64,000 nt of DNA from Megascapheus bottae (Eukaryota > Chordata > Mammalia > Rodentia > Geomyidae). Of this stretch, positions 11,163 to 22,864 are shown one piece after another (positions within the stretch are counted from its first letter, which is position 1; every line of letters begins with the position of its first letter). Where the stretch lies: the NCBI GenBank assembly GCA_024803745.1, contig JANJXV010000013.1:12322501-12386500 (forward strand), read 5' to 3'. The notes under the pieces are model-generated. The model saw nothing but the letters and a program-made list of their open reading frames with translations, was not told the origin of the DNA and ran no database searches. The position numbers and the translations under genes were made by a program.

Positions 11163-12137
11163 TAGTCTTTCTCCCCCTCTGTCCCCTCCAGCCCACCCAA
11201 TGATCAAGTGCCCTTGGGGCCACTGTGGAGATGTTACTATGGAGTTGAGAGGGCTTCTTCCTCAGATGGCATTGGACTTCCAACATAGAACATAGAGTCT
11301 GGCTCTTAGATAATAATAATAATAAATAATCCCATGTACTTTGGTTGTACATGAATCCAGGGCCCTTGAGGTCTACCAGACCCCAGGGGAGCGGGAGGAC
11401 CCGCCTAGCTCAGTACCTAAGGATCTGTCTCAAGCACAAGCATAAATATTTACCTCAGCCTAAACTTCCTGTTGCTTTAATTGGCCTCCAAAGGGGAAAC
11501 ATCTGAACAAGGGGCCTTAATGAGTCCCTGGGAATCATGATCCCCAGATTTCCAGCTCCCAAGTTGTATCTTCCTGACAAGAAAAGAGCTTTGCAGACTC
11601 CCTGAGGAAAGAGGGGCCATGGGAGAACTTAGCCACATGTGCAGTCCGGGCTGCCTGAGTGATAACAAGGCCCGGGAGACCCCGACTCTGACTCCTCACG
11701 ACAGACCCAGCACTTAGAAACGACACACAGAATGCCCCTCCCTAGAACCTGCAGGAAAGTTCTGGCCCACATCCACCTTTGCCATGTTGTAGACACTGAG
11801 TTCTCTCATCTGGCGTCTCCATTGGCATTTCTGCTTATTTGGCTCTTTCCATTGTACAGTTCCGAGATGTGGTCTAGGTTGCTGCTCATCCTTCAAGGCC
11901 CAGGGCAAAGGCTCCAAGTGGCAGTCAGGCCATTCTGCCCTGCAGGAACATCCATGGCTTATGATTCCTGGAGCAGAACTGGCTGCTTGTGTACGCGCCA
12001 TGCTTCCAGCCCCATCCCAGGTGTATACTCCACAGATCAGAGGCAGTTATCCTCTTCTGAAGTGGAATGTTCTGCATGTGTTCACGGTAGGGTACCTAGT
12101 TTAAGAAAATTACAAATCCACTCATAAAATGTCCTGA
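11163..12137. other. no gene assigned
   Basis: Contains overlapping frames on both strands (11477-12127) without a recognisable domain. The stretch CCTTCAAGGCCCAGGGCAAA near 11890 resembles ancient L2-type sequence. Confidence 0.4.
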
Positions 12138-12337
12138 CCAAGGCCAAGCACCTAACAACTCAGGAGGCTAAGAGCTAAGGATCCTGTTCAAAGCCAGCTG
12201 GGGTAGGAAAGACCATAAGGCTCTTATCTCCAAATAACCACCAAGAAGCAGGAAGTGGAGGCATGGTTCAAGTGGTAGAGCATTAGTCTTGAGTAAAAAA
12301 GCTAAGGGACAGAGCCCAGTTCCTGAGTTCAAGCCCC

Positions 12338-12339
<2 letters not shown>
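12138..12339 (+). mobile_element. type 2 SINE ending in a CA microsatellite
   Basis: 5'-truncated B1-like part; the tail is replaced by (CA)n and (GCAC)n at 12340-12412. Confidence 0.8.
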
Positions 12340-12372
<33 letters not shown>

Positions 12373-12412
12373 GCACGCACGCACGCACGCACGCACACAC
12401 GCACGCACGCAC
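12340..12412 (+). repeat. (CA)n/(CGCA)n alternating purine-pyrimidine tract
   Basis: About 14 CA units followed by CGCA units; strictly alternating, a good Z-DNA candidate. Confidence 0.95.
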
Positions 12413-12519
12413 CACACCCTTACTAGAAGACTCCTTGAAGCACTTGCTGTGTTTTTGCTCCCAATGTTTAACCATGTTGCAGCGTACAATGCTTTCTATT
12501 TTTAAGCTTCATTTTCTTT

Positions 12520-12625
12520 TTCTTTTCTTTTTAGAGGGTAACAGTGGGATAGAGTTGGGGTTTGAATTTGCTCTCACATGTTTTAGGCAGGCCCTCTACC
12601 ACTTGAGCCATGTCCTCCACCCCTC
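12520..12625 (-). mobile_element. ID-like SINE fragment, reverse
   Basis: CTCTACCACTTGAGCCATGTCC is the reverse ID-like box; diverged. Confidence 0.6.
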
Positions 12626-13620
12626 CTGAGGCAATTTTGGAGCCAATATTTTATAGAATCATTCCAGAAAATTCTGGTCTAGGGGATCACTCACATGTGT
12701 ATTTGTAACAATTTGAGGAGGAAATGGTTTCAGAGCCTTACCTGAGGCCATATACCAAATTACTTCACTGAGTGAAGTGGTTCAATGGAAAAATAAAACT
12801 ATCAAACCCAAAATGGAAAAGGAAAAACATAAGGCAAAGCCTTTGGACTCTGGGCACTGAGTCTAGCCCACAGCATTTTGTATCACTGAGGAGTAAACAC
12901 TGGCAAGCCTGCAATATAGATAACATTCTGTTGTGTGTTCTAGCTGTTAGACTATCTAGCTTCCATGTTGGCCATATTTCTCCCAGAAAGTTATGTCTAG
13001 AAAACAAATAATTTCATACTTGGAAAAGCCTGGCACGGAGGCCACCTCCTATGACAATGGCATCAGGCTGCTTTGCAATGCTGGGACATAAAGTAGACCT
13101 TCATTCAGAACTGCAATCCACTATGGCTCCAATGGCCACCTGGGAAAGCCTTAGGTTTCACCAAAGACATCCCCTAACTCTTCTTTTCCACACAGACTGC
13201 TGTTTGCCTTGGGTTGCACTGTCAGGGGAGCTCTCAAATCCATCTCAGGACCTCTGCCCACATTGTGCCGCACTATCCTTCTCTTGCACCATGGTCCCAG
13301 GCTCTTCCTGTCTCCTATGGTTTCTCTCCAACTTAAGATCTTTCTAGAACACCAAAACACTCCCTCCCTATCTCTTGTGAGATATATGTGAGCTCCTGGG
13401 TGTGACACTCAGGGCCCTGTCTGGTCTGCATCTAACAAACTATTCTCCAGGGGGCCACATATCCCAAGCCACCACTGACCTCTGCCACAGCCTTTCTGCA
13501 AGTTCGCTCATTGGCAAACACATTGCAGAAGAACTTCCTTTCCTGAATGGAGGAGCATAGGAATGGGCAAATGCAGCTGTAACACTCACTAGACACTAGG
13601 TTGAAAATAAACTATACAAT
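12626..13620. other. no gene assigned
   Basis: Frames at 12765-13408 occur on both strands and have no known domain. The end (about 13585-13620) repeats the AACTATA-type string seen upstream of the L1 end at 3320, so it may be an L1 scrap. Confidence 0.4.
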
Positions 13621-13624
13621 GTGT

Positions 13625-13844
13625 GAGAGAGAATGTGGCTTGCTGGTGGAGTGCTTGCCTAGAATGCATGAAGCCCTGGGTTCAATTCCTCACTACCACA
13701 CAAACAGAGGAAGCCAGAAGTGGTATTGTAGCTTAAGTGGTAGCATGATGACCTTGAGCATTAAACTAACTCAGGGACAGTGACCAGACCCTGAGTTCAA
13801 GTCCAGGAATGGCAAAAAGCAAAAGCAAAACCAAAAAAAAAAAA
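13625..13844 (+). mobile_element. type 1 SINE, diverged
   Basis: TGGAGTGCTTGCCTAGAATG head, an AGGAATGGC end and an AAAAGC-rich tail. Confidence 0.75.
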
Positions 13845-14338
13845 CTTGTATGTGGGGATAGAAAGGAAAACTGAAGCTTTCCTCTGCCTGCAACCCTCTC
13901 TACATGCAGCACCTACAGAGCAGAGTCTCTTCACCCAGCACAAGCCCTTGTCATCAGTTGCTTCTTTTATCTGTAAAGCTTATTTCAGAGGTCCTACTCA
14001 GTACCCCACATCACAGAGAGGAAGTGTAGTATATGGAACGTCCACAGCCAAAACTCAGGGTCCTTGGATCCTGGGCCGGCTGGGGGAGCCAGGCACAGAC
14101 TGCCTAAGCCCAACCTCAGACTTTCTATCTGCAGGCTCCAAGGATTGGATTCAGTGGACAGAAGCTCTGAAACATATCTTGTGCATTAAGGGGCCAGGTA
14201 CTAGATCACTGACAATCCACTGAGTGTAGAAAAACAGAGGAGAGGAAAGGATCTATTTCTGATTCCCTTCTCTTTCTTTCCTCCCTTTCTCCCTCCCTTC
14301 TTTTTTCCTTCCTCCTTCCATTATTTTCTTCCTTCATC
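13845..14338. other. no gene assigned; CT-rich end
   Basis: The frame at 13846-14223 shows no domain. 14265-14340 is pyrimidine-rich and abuts the next reverse SINE. Confidence 0.4.
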
Positions 14339-14580
14339 TGTGCCAGTCCTGGGGCTTGAACTCAGGACTTGGGCAGTGTCCTTGAGCTTTTTTTCTTTTG
14401 CTCAAGGCTAGCTCTCTACTACATGAGCCATAGTTCCAAGTCTGGCTTTTTAAATGTTGGTAGTTAACTTGAGATAAAGGTCTCACAGGTTTTCCTGCCT
14501 GGGTTGACTTGAACTGTGATCCTCAGATCTCAGCCTCCTGAATAGCTAGGATTATAGGCATCACCACCAGTGCCCAGCTT
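14339..14580 (-). mobile_element. type 2 SINE, reverse
   Basis: TGCCAGTCCTGGGGCTTGAAC through CAGTGCCCAGC; its tail side has become the CT-rich tract before it. Confidence 0.85.
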
Positions 14581-15717
14581 CCTGTCTCCCTTCTAATGTC
14601 TGCAAGGTGATGCAGGGCCTAGAAGGTCTCTCTGCACAGAATCCCCCTCTCCTGAGCAGTCCTCTGAAAATCCTCACAGGAAAAAAGGTCTCTGGCCTGA
14701 GGTGATCACCAGAAGGTAGTAAGTTCTCGTCAAGGGGTAGATCCTGATCACAATGTTGGTGCTGGATTCCTTGATTCCATCTTCCCTCCACACTGCCCTC
14801 CCCAATTCAAGAAGTCTGGACACATGAGTAAGAGACCCAGTACCCCAAAGAGGACAGAGCCAGCTTAGGAACCTGATCCACAGACATCCTTTCTCCTTCT
14901 CCAAGTCTTTCCTAATCCTAACTCCAGCCATTGAACAGTGATGCAATGCCTCCTGCAGCCCAAACCTAGGAGTGTTCTCTCTTCTTCAGCCCTGTATCCT
15001 CACCCCAGAGAGCACAAGAAAGGGTTCCCATTTTGGTTGTGCACTAACCTGCGCTGTGAGCACTGTTTTCTACTCTATAGATTCTCTGTCTATATACTGA
15101 GAGGTTAAGGGAAGCCCTCTCTAGGACTCTGGCTAGGAGCCGGAGCCTCAGGGACTCCATGGAGCAGGTCTCCTCCACAATGGGGAATTTCAGAAGTTTC
15201 CAGAGAGGCAGAGCCTTAGATAGACACAACCCTGACTTCACCTGCTGTGGTCTTCAGGCCACAGTGCCTTCTAGTGGCTGGTTTGGGGAGGGCCCAGTCC
15301 TGGTGTCAGAGCTAGAGAGAAAGTAGTGAGGCCAGATGGGGGACCGAAGTGAGAGAAGAGACCAAACAAACAGGCTCTTGAATAATCTGGCCCTGTTGAA
15401 AGGCCTAAGGAGGCTCACTGAAGGTGTGGACACCAGAGGCGGCTGGAGCAGAGGAGGGGCCTTTACAAAGTCACTCTGTGTGGAGTATGGAGAGCCGTGA
15501 GCATCGGCAGGAGACCAGAGGAGAGGCCGCTGATCGGCAAGAGAGAGCACTGCTGTGAGCCAGTGGCCATCACTGGAGAGGGGCATGGGACAGGTATGAT
15601 TTTAGGGGTAATTGGAAAGATAACAGAAATTGGTAATTGACTGGCTTGGGCTTGGAGACCCTAGTTTTTTCATAAGGTCTAAGTACAGATGGAAACACTG
15701 AGCTGGAGACAATCAGA
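14581..15717. other. no gene assigned
   Basis: Several minus-strand frames (14561-15586) lack recognisable domains and supporting splice structure. Confidence 0.4.
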
Positions 15718-15800
15718 ACCAGCCCAAGGTCACACAGAAGGACAGTGATAAAATTGGTCCAGAACTCAGGCTTCCAGGCTCTCAGGCCAGATCCTCTCCC
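15718..15800 (-). mobile_element. MIR fragment
   Basis: CCCAAGGTCACACAGAAGG core with GAACTCAGGC after it, the reverse MIR core. Confidence 0.75.
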
Positions 15801-16107
15801 ACAGTGGCACAATTAAGAGGAGACAGGACTGCATGGATCTCTCAAAGCATTGAATGCCAAAGCCTGGGAATTCAGACAGACCATTTCCGTAACAATTAAG
15901 AGCCATGGAAGGCTCTTAAGATTTGACAGCGTTTCTTACTTTTTCTTCTCTTGTGAAGTTTTCCAGCACTGTTGCTAAATTTTGTAATATGGTTGCTTCC
16001 AGTCTAGTCCAACCTCCTTGATTCTCATATAGAAGAGAGGCAGTTGTTTTACTCTCTGTTTTACTTTTTTTTTTTTAATTTTGTGTCCACATTTTTTAAA
16101 AAATTTT

Positions 16108-16600
16108 GTGCCAGTACTGGGGCTTGAACTCAGAGTCTCACACTCTTGCTTGGCTTTTGTCCCTCAAGGCTGGCACTTTATCACATGAGCCACAGCTGCA
16201 CTTCCTTTTTTTGCTGTATTTGTTTGCTTTTGTATGTGTATGATACTGAGGTTTAAACACAGGGTCTTACATTTGGGATTTTTTGGTTGGTCATTTTTTT
16301 AATTGCTTAAATTTTATTGTAAAGGTGGTATACAGAAGGGTTACAGTTACATAAATCAAATAATAAGTATATTTCCTTTTGAACAGTGTCACCCCTCCCT
16401 CATTGTCTCCTAGGTTTCCCCTGCCAGCTTCCCTCCTCATGCTCAAGTTCTATAATTCATTTCCAACATAGCATCTAGTGGCTTCTCACTGTTGAATTGG
16501 TTCACTGTGTCTCACTGTTTCTGTGCTTACATTTCCTAGGCAAAATGCTCTGCCATTTGAGCCACACGCCAGACCTGTTTGTTTGTTTGTTCTCTTGTTC
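16108..16600 (-). mobile_element. type 1 SINE, reverse, split by an L1 insertion
   Basis: The SINE (16108-16274) resumes at 16526 with CCTAGGCAAAATGCTCTGCC. The inserted piece is bounded by CTTACATTT at 16266-16274 and 16526-16534. From about 16600 to 16730 older B1-like reverse sequence follows. Confidence 0.72.
16275..16525 (-). mobile_element. L1 3' end, reverse, inserted in a SINE
   Basis: Reverse of the L1 3' signature: GGTTACAGTTACATAAATC, AATAAGTATATTTCCTTTTG, CAGTGTCACCCCTCCCTC. It is 251 bp with a 9-bp target-site duplication. Confidence 0.75.
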
Positions 16601-16744
16601 AGTGGAGATGTTATCATCATCATCATCAACTCAAAGATTCCTCTTCCCAGGCTGCTTTGAACCAGGAGCCTCAAATCTTAACGTCCTGGGTTGCTAGGAT
16701 TACAAACAGGAGCCATCAGAGCCAACCGTAACTTCCCTTTATAT

Positions 16745-16800
16745 ATTTCAGAGATGTAGGGATTTGCCTAAAGTCACACAGAAAACTAGTAACTTATGAT
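16745..16800 (-). mobile_element. MIR fragment
   Basis: TTTGCCTAAAGTCACACAG core in reverse orientation. Confidence 0.65.
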
Positions 16801-17019
16801 TTTCCCAAATCCCTGAACAGTGTGTTCTCTTATACTTTGGTTATGAAATCCAGAAGGCTGGTATCCATCTTGGAGAGAAGAGGGTTTGCTCCAAAATCAT
16901 CACCAAGTAAGACCTTGCACCCCAGTAGAGGCCCGGAGCCAGAGCTGCAGCCAGCTATCTGCCACCTTTCCACTCACAGCTGCAATTCTGTGAAGAAATC
17001 TGTGCCCTGACTCTCTCTT

Positions 17020-17260
17020 TCAGCAGTCGCTGTGCCCCCATCTGTCTTGTCGGGACCCATGCTGGGACATCTCCAGGCTGCCTTCAATTACGAGGCAATA
17101 AATATAAGATGTGCTGTTCGAGGAGCAGCCCCGCCCCCATCAGCCTCCACACCAAGGAAGATTGGATTTTGTGTCGTTCATTTTTTATCTCTTGCCCATG
17201 TCGGATGGGGAGATATAGGACGTGGGTAGTGGATAATTTTAGCCTTCCCCCACTTAGCAG
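17020..17260. promoter_or_regulatory. candidate conserved noncoding element
   Basis: Repeat-free, keeps CpGs and contains TAAT-type motifs (CAATTACGAGGCAATAAATA at 17085). No splice-ready exon or domain fits, although frames are open on both strands. This is pattern recognition only; conservation was not computed. Confidence 0.35.
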
Positions 17261-17941
17261 GTGCAGCAGGGAGATGGGGTTGTGGGTGTCCTCAGGCTGC
17301 CTGCTACACTCACCTGGGGAGCTCCTCCACCCCACCCCACCCCCTGTGGACTCTACTGAAGCAAAATGAGGGGTCCCAAGGCAGAAGACAAGAAGACAGG
17401 GATTGATTTGAGCTTTGGGCTTGATGGTGAATTCTGGCCCCACTATATGTCTGAAAAATGTTCTGCAAGGCCTTTTTGTGGGCCAGGTGCTGCTCTGCAT
17501 AAGCAGGCATCCCCCATGGCAGGATAACAGACCTGGGCTCCAGGAGTGTAAGATGTTGTTTCTCTCCAGGAAGGAGAAGGGAGAGAAGGGAGAGAAGGGA
17601 GAGAAGCCACCCAGGCAGAGGCTGGGCATCTGCTTGAGCAAACATGGCAGAAGCTGTGAGCCACCAATGGGTGTTTAGCATCCAATAAGCATGGCTGGGG
17701 GCACAGAGTACATAGAAAGTGGTGTCAGATGCCACAGATTGCCTTAAGCAAGACTGAAGGCATGCTTGCCTATGTGCAAAGGCATCATGCCAGGAATGCC
17801 TAAGTGGCAAGGGTCACTTAGGAAGCCAAAACAAGGTCCAAAAGAAAAGACTCAGTCTGAGATTACAATAGAAAGATTACATTAAGATCTAGATTCGATC
17901 AGGAAATATTATTGTTAGCATCATGATAATGAATACCGACA

Positions 17942-17943
<2 letters not shown>

Positions 17944-18000
<57 letters not shown>
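17944..18000 (+). repeat. (GT)n microsatellite
   Basis: About 27 GT units abutting the 3' side of the reverse SINE at 18001. Confidence 0.97.
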
Positions 18001-18004
<4 letters not shown>

Positions 18005-18229
18005 GTGCTAGTACTGGGGCTTAAACTCAGGGCCAAGATACTGTTTTTTAGATTTTTTGCTGGCGCTCAAACACTTGACCACAGCTCCACTTCTGAGTTG
18101 TGAGGTGTAAATTGGGGACAAGAGTCTTAGGGACTTTCTTGCCTGTGCTCTAGCTTTGAATTGAAAGCCTCAGAGCTCAACTTCCTGAAGAGCTTACAGT
18201 TACAGGCGTGAGCCACCAACACCCGGCTT
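18001..18229 (-). mobile_element. type 2 SINE, reverse
   Basis: GTGCTAGTACTGGGGCTTAAAC through CACCAACACCCGGC. Confidence 0.82.
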
Positions 18230-18284
18230 ACTATCACTAAACGCTAACAGATTTGAGCACAGTGCTATGAATTTACAATCCTTC

Positions 18285-18400
18285 TTTCTAATCCTCCTGG
18301 TAATCCGTCAGACTAAGAAAGAGAGGGGCATGAGTAGAGAGAGCTGATCGGAGGCACATAGGAAATGGTAGAAGCAGAATTTCAACACAGATGGGGCCAA
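18285..18400 (-). mobile_element. MIR fragment
   Basis: AATCCTCCTGGTAATCCG followed by GAGAGGGGCATG, and later AGCAGAATTTCAACACAGA; the MIR core, reverse and diverged. Confidence 0.55.
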
Positions 18401-19250
18401 CCCCTAGGGTTCACCTAACATTCCTGATATCAAGCTTTCCCTCTGTGTTTTGCTTCTCAGTGAGAAAGGTGTGTTTTCTCCAGAGCCTAAAAGCTGATTT
18501 TTGTGTTTGGGTGTAGAAAACAAAAGACAGATGGGAGTGATGAATGTTATATGGGTTGCTGGCCCAGGAAGCTGGTGTATGAAGAAAGAGCCCAGACAGA
18601 ACAGGATGCATGAGAGGAATGGAGGAGTTAGGTCTTATCCAGTTGCATTTGAGGACAATACCCAGTACCTGGGTATGAAGCCAAGACCGAGACACAGATT
18701 TGGCCATTGCTGACCAATGGCAGGAGTGTGAGCAGCGGATGGAAGAGCGACCCCACAAGCGCTCCATCTCTCAGAGGAGGAACATGAGGGGACTCATAGG
18801 GAATCACAATAGTGTGGCGTGAGGTGAGCAAGGAGAAGTGGAACTGCTTCAGGAAAGGCCTCCCATGCTGCTGAGGGGCAGGGAGGCGAAAACAAAAGGG
18901 TTCCCTCGGGTTTAGGACCCAGGGCTGAGGCAGAGGCATTCTGCATGGCAACATGGAGACTTCACGGGATGTTCATGAGCACCATTTCCCCAATCATGAG
19001 ATGAGTCTGTCATATCCCACTCCTGGAATAGGGAGGTAGCATGTACATGAGTGGGGACTCCCAGAAACCCTGAATTACATGATGAAGCAGCAGTGTTTAG
19101 AAGGGAGACTGGGGAGCAATGGGAAAGAAAAGAAGGGAGAAGGAAGAAGGGAGAGAGAAAGATGGAAATGCACGAAGATTGTTCGAGAGGTATGAGAATT
19201 ACAAGCCCTCTAAAAAGAGAATGAAATGTATTTTATTTGCCAAGTGATTG
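18401..19250. other. no gene assigned
   Basis: Frames at 18411-18954 occur on both strands with no domain. The end (19125-19180) is purine-rich. Confidence 0.4.
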
Positions 19251-19251
19251 T

Positions 19252-19580
19252 GTCTGCCAAGTAATCCTAGCTACTCAAGAGGTAGAGATCTGGGCATCAT
19301 GGTTCAAGGTCAGCTCAGACAAAACTAAAACATGTTCAAGAGATCCTTCTCAGCCAGTGACTACGCATGGCAGTGTGTACCCGTTATCCCAGCTATGGGG
19401 AAAACACAATGGCTGGACGCAGTGGTGCCTCCTGCCATCCCCAAAGACACAGGAGAGCCCAATGGAAACGCAAGGCTCGACTTTGAAAATAGCCAACGCA
19501 AAGAAGGGTTGGAAGTGTGGCTTAAGTGATAGAGCACATGCCTAGGAAATACTACAACCTGATGTCAAACCCCAGGACAA
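19252..19580 (+). mobile_element. type 3 SINE
   Basis: Two B1-like units (AATCCTAGCTACTCAAGAGG; CAGTGTGTACCCGTTATCCC) and an ID-like end (TGATAGAGCACATGCCTAGG), tailing into a GGA repeat. Confidence 0.7.
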
Positions 19581-19676
19581 AGAAGGGAGAGGAGGAGGAG
19601 GAGGAGGAAGAGGAGGAGGAGGAGGAGGAGGAGGAGGAGGAGGAGGAGGAGGAGGAGGAGGAAAGGAAGGAAGGAA
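19581..19676 (+). repeat. (GGA)n microsatellite
   Basis: About 24 near-perfect GGA/GGAA units; the poly-Glu and poly-Ser frames here are artefacts. Confidence 0.97.
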
Positions 19677-20484
19677 AGCCGCCATCACATCTGACCATGG
19701 CTGAAATGTTAAATGACCACAAAGAGAGCAAGAACTGATAATTCCAAGGGAAACAACATAGAAAATACTGATCTGTTACCTCTAAGGATACTGGCTGAGC
19801 TTTGCACTTGAAGTTCACCTTGACTGGTTATAATATCATAAGGAAAAAATTATAGTGCTGTGGATGAGACCTGGGGCCTTGTCCATGCTAGGCAAACGGA
19901 CTACTCTTGAGCCACATCCTCAGCTCTGGGTATAATAGTAGAGGACAGAAAAAGCAAACTCTGGCTGGATAGAGAAGACTTGCCTAAGTGTCCTCATTAA
20001 CTAAGTTATATGGAAGGCTCGGCGTTTGGCTTCCACTTCTCTTCAGAATCAGGACAAAAAGATCTTGCAGAACTCCTAGGGCTGTGGCATGTTTCACAAT
20101 GCACAGACTATGTGTGACCGGTAACGGTTTTAAACTATTGTTTCCATTCTGCAAATATTGGGGCACTAGATCCATCTTCTCAGGGCAGTTTGATTAGAGG
20201 GAGTAGGGCGAATGGAGACCCGTGTTAAAAAGAGGAAAGGGAGTAACAACAGCAAATAAGGAATCCCAAGACATCGGGCTGGGACAGAAATAACAACAAC
20301 AGGGTAGTGTGGGGCTGTGGGTGCTTCGGAGATGGGTAAGATGCAATTGTGTTGAAAGTAACAAGCAGCTGGGGAAGTGGCTGTGGCTTGAAGAGGTGTC
20401 TGATGGGAGCAGTTTTTGGAGGAAAAAGATAGGAAATGCGTTCCGGGGCCTTGAGCTGGAGTGAGGAAGGCTCTCTGAGTCCTG
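19677..20484. other. no gene assigned; ID scrap near 19850-19930
   Basis: A reverse ID-like scrap (CATGCTAGGCAAACGGAC) is the only recognisable element. Confidence 0.4.
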
Positions 20485-20650
20485 TCCTACAGAACAGTGG
20501 CTAAAGTATTGAAATCCGCAGCTAAAGGGCCTGGCTGTGTATCCATCTGCACCAGGGCACTGTAGCTTTGGTCAAGTGACTTTTTCCCAAGGCTGAGGTT
20601 TGCAAAATGACAGGCAAGCAAGGGAGATGAAAGAGATACCCCAAGCTCTG
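20485..20650 (+). mobile_element. MIR
   Basis: ACAGTGGCTAAAGTATTG, then TGGTCAAGTGACTTTTTCCC, then TGAGGTTTGCAAAATGAC, in MIR order on plus. Confidence 0.7.
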
Positions 20651-20849
20651 CTACTACATGTAACATACCCGGAATAATGCCCCACACATGCAGAGTGCTT
20701 CAAAGAAGCCATTCATGGTCTGAAAAAAAATAGCCATTAGCTAATTAGTTTTTAGTGCATTGATTTTGCAAAGCTGGCTTCATATCATCTCACCATCCTC
20801 TTTTCTAACCTGTTTTTCTAGCTGGAATAAAGCCCCCACTCAAAAGGCA

Positions 20850-21066
20850 GTGAGCTAGCGCAAGGGACTTACCCTGTAACCCTAGCTATACACAGGAAGC
20901 TGAGATCTGAGGACTGAGGCTCCAAGCCAGCCTGAGCAGGAAAATCCATGAAACTCTTATCTCTAATGAACAACCAAAAAGCTGGGAGTGGAGCTGTGGA
21001 TCAAGTGGTAGAGCACTAGCCTTGAGCAAAAGATGCTCAGGGAATAGCATCCAGGTCCCGAGTTCA
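20850..21066 (+). mobile_element. type 2 SINE with CA tail
   Basis: Full element; the tail is (CA)n at 21066-21087. Confidence 0.85.
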
Positions 21067-21189
21067 CACACACACACACGCACACAACAGAGAAAGTGAT
21101 AAGGCACTGTGGCCAGGGCCAGACATTCAAGGGCCCAGCAAATGGTAGTTCCCACCTGTTTCCTTCCTAATACCACAGATCTGGCAGGC

Positions 21190-21370
21190 AGTGCCCAGAG
21201 AGGGAGAGCTGGACAGCTTCAGCGGGGTGCCGAGCGCTGTCGAGGATCTGGATCATGAGATCATTTCCACCAAGGCCCCGGCTGATCAGCAAAGAAAGGC
21301 TAAGAATACTGTCAGATGTGAGACTGAGAAAGGCAAAGCTGGAGAGCAGGAGGGAGCAGGGGAAGGTTTC
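21190..21370. other. repeat-free segment of unknown role
   Basis: CpG-containing sequence (CGAGCGCTGTCGAGGATC) between two SINEs. A 60-codon frame is open on plus but has no flanking splice pattern I can defend. Confidence 0.25.
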
Positions 21371-21389
21371 TGAAGGTTTTGTTGTTATT

Positions 21390-21626
21390 TCATGCCAGTC
21401 TAGGGACTTGAATTCAGGGCCTGGGCGCCGACCCAGAGATTTTTTTTTTTTGTCAAGAAAAGTGCTCTACCACTTGAACCACAATGTCACTCCCAGTTGT
21501 TTTAATGGTTAATTAGAGATGTATCTCATAGGCTTTCCTACCCAGGCTGGTTTTAAACTCCAGCCCTCAGATCTCAGCCTCCTGAGTCGCTGGAATTATA
21601 GGTATGAGCCACCAGCGCTGGGCTAG
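21390..21626 (-). mobile_element. type 2 SINE, reverse
   Basis: CATGCCAGTCTAGGGACTTG through CACCAGCGCTGGGC. Confidence 0.85.
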
Positions 21627-22254
21627 GATTTCTGAGTTTTGTCAAACTTCTTTGAGCTGTGTGCTGTCAACATCGTATGTGGCATTTTGTAAATGTAACC
21701 TAGTCCATCCTCCTCCCCTCCCCCAATCCAATACTCAGCTTGTCAATCTAGGGGATTGTCCCTCTGTCAGATCAGCGAGGGCCCTGTGACCCCGATCAGG
21801 TGCAGATCATAAATAGCTCTCTATCCTCTGGCGAGGCTGGAGAGGACAAAAGAACAGGGCCAGTCAAGTTTCCTCTGTATTCATAAACTCAGAAGGATGG
21901 GGAGCAGCTTGAGGTAGGAAGGGAAAATTACAAAGGATCCAGAGCAAGGGACCGTGGCATTGAGTCACAGCCATGAGTGGTCACGAGTGTGCCCTAGAGC
22001 AGGGATTAGGAGGAAGGAGAGGCTGTCAGGGAGCAGAGAGGTGCAGGGGCAACAGGAGAAATCCTTCCCAGGCACTAAGGAGCCACAGAGACCTTCTAAC
22101 AGAGGTGGAAAGAGAAGCTCGCCCCTGCCTGGCCTCCCTGCCACCTCCAATGCTGAGCACACATTCCAGTCCCACAGCTGGCTTGTGACTCCACTCCACT
22201 CTGTCTAAATGACCTCATGTGGTTTTCTATTCTTTGTGATTCAAAAAAACAATC

Positions 22255-22365
22255 CAAACAAAACCCATCCCCATTTTTCAGGTGAGAAAACCAAGGCTGT
22301 GGACAATCACATTTGGTCAAGTAGTAGATAGGCCTGGGCCTCAAGCACTTTCTTTCTCCAGAGCC
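22255..22365 (-). mobile_element. MIR fragment
   Basis: CCATTTTTCAGGTGAGAAAACCAAGG-type core, then GGTCAAGTAGTAGATAGGCC. Confidence 0.72.
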
Positions 22366-22764
22366 CAATCTTCCTCTTTCCTTAGTCCTAGGACACAGAA
22401 TCCCTTCTCTGTGACCCCAGGCCTTCTTCTCAGAGAAGGCACCTCCTGATCTCTTGGGAAAGGTGGCTTAACTCGGGACTGTCCCCCAAGTCCTCTCACG
22501 TCTCCCTGGCACCCCTAGCCCCTTATGCCTGTTAGATTTGCCCCACTCTCCTGGAGAGACTAGACATTCATGTAGCAAGGGGCTACATGTACCGGGGCTT
22601 AGCATCTAGTCTTAAGGGCTCTGAGGCCGGCCGAGCTCTCAGGACCCCGGGCCAGGCCTGAGCAGCAGGGAGTAGAAAGATGCTTCCTCCAGAGTAGGTT
22701 CCAAGGACTTAGTGAGTCAGGACCAGCCATTTCCTTGGAAGTGCATCACTTCCTCATTCAAGTC

Positions 22765-22862
22765 AGAGCTCCCATCCTCACTGGCACAGCTGGGGAAACT
22801 GTGACTCAGAGATGAAGTCACCTTCCCAAGCTCTACAGGCAGCAAGACACAAAGTGAAGGAT
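22765..22862 (-). mobile_element. MIR fragment
   Basis: GGGGAAACTGTGACTCAGAG and CACCTTCCCAAGCTCTACAG, the reverse MIR core. Confidence 0.72.
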
Positions 22863-22864
22863 CC

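Noticed and set aside
17084..17810. Two overlapping minus-strand frames of 185 and 166 codons
   Set aside because: They overlap in different phases, have repetitive SFSPFSPFSP-type content from a GGAGAA repeat, and no splice partner.
19526..19818. Poly-Glu and poly-Ser open frames
   Set aside because: Both are translations of a GGA microsatellite; no codon bias or conserved flanks.
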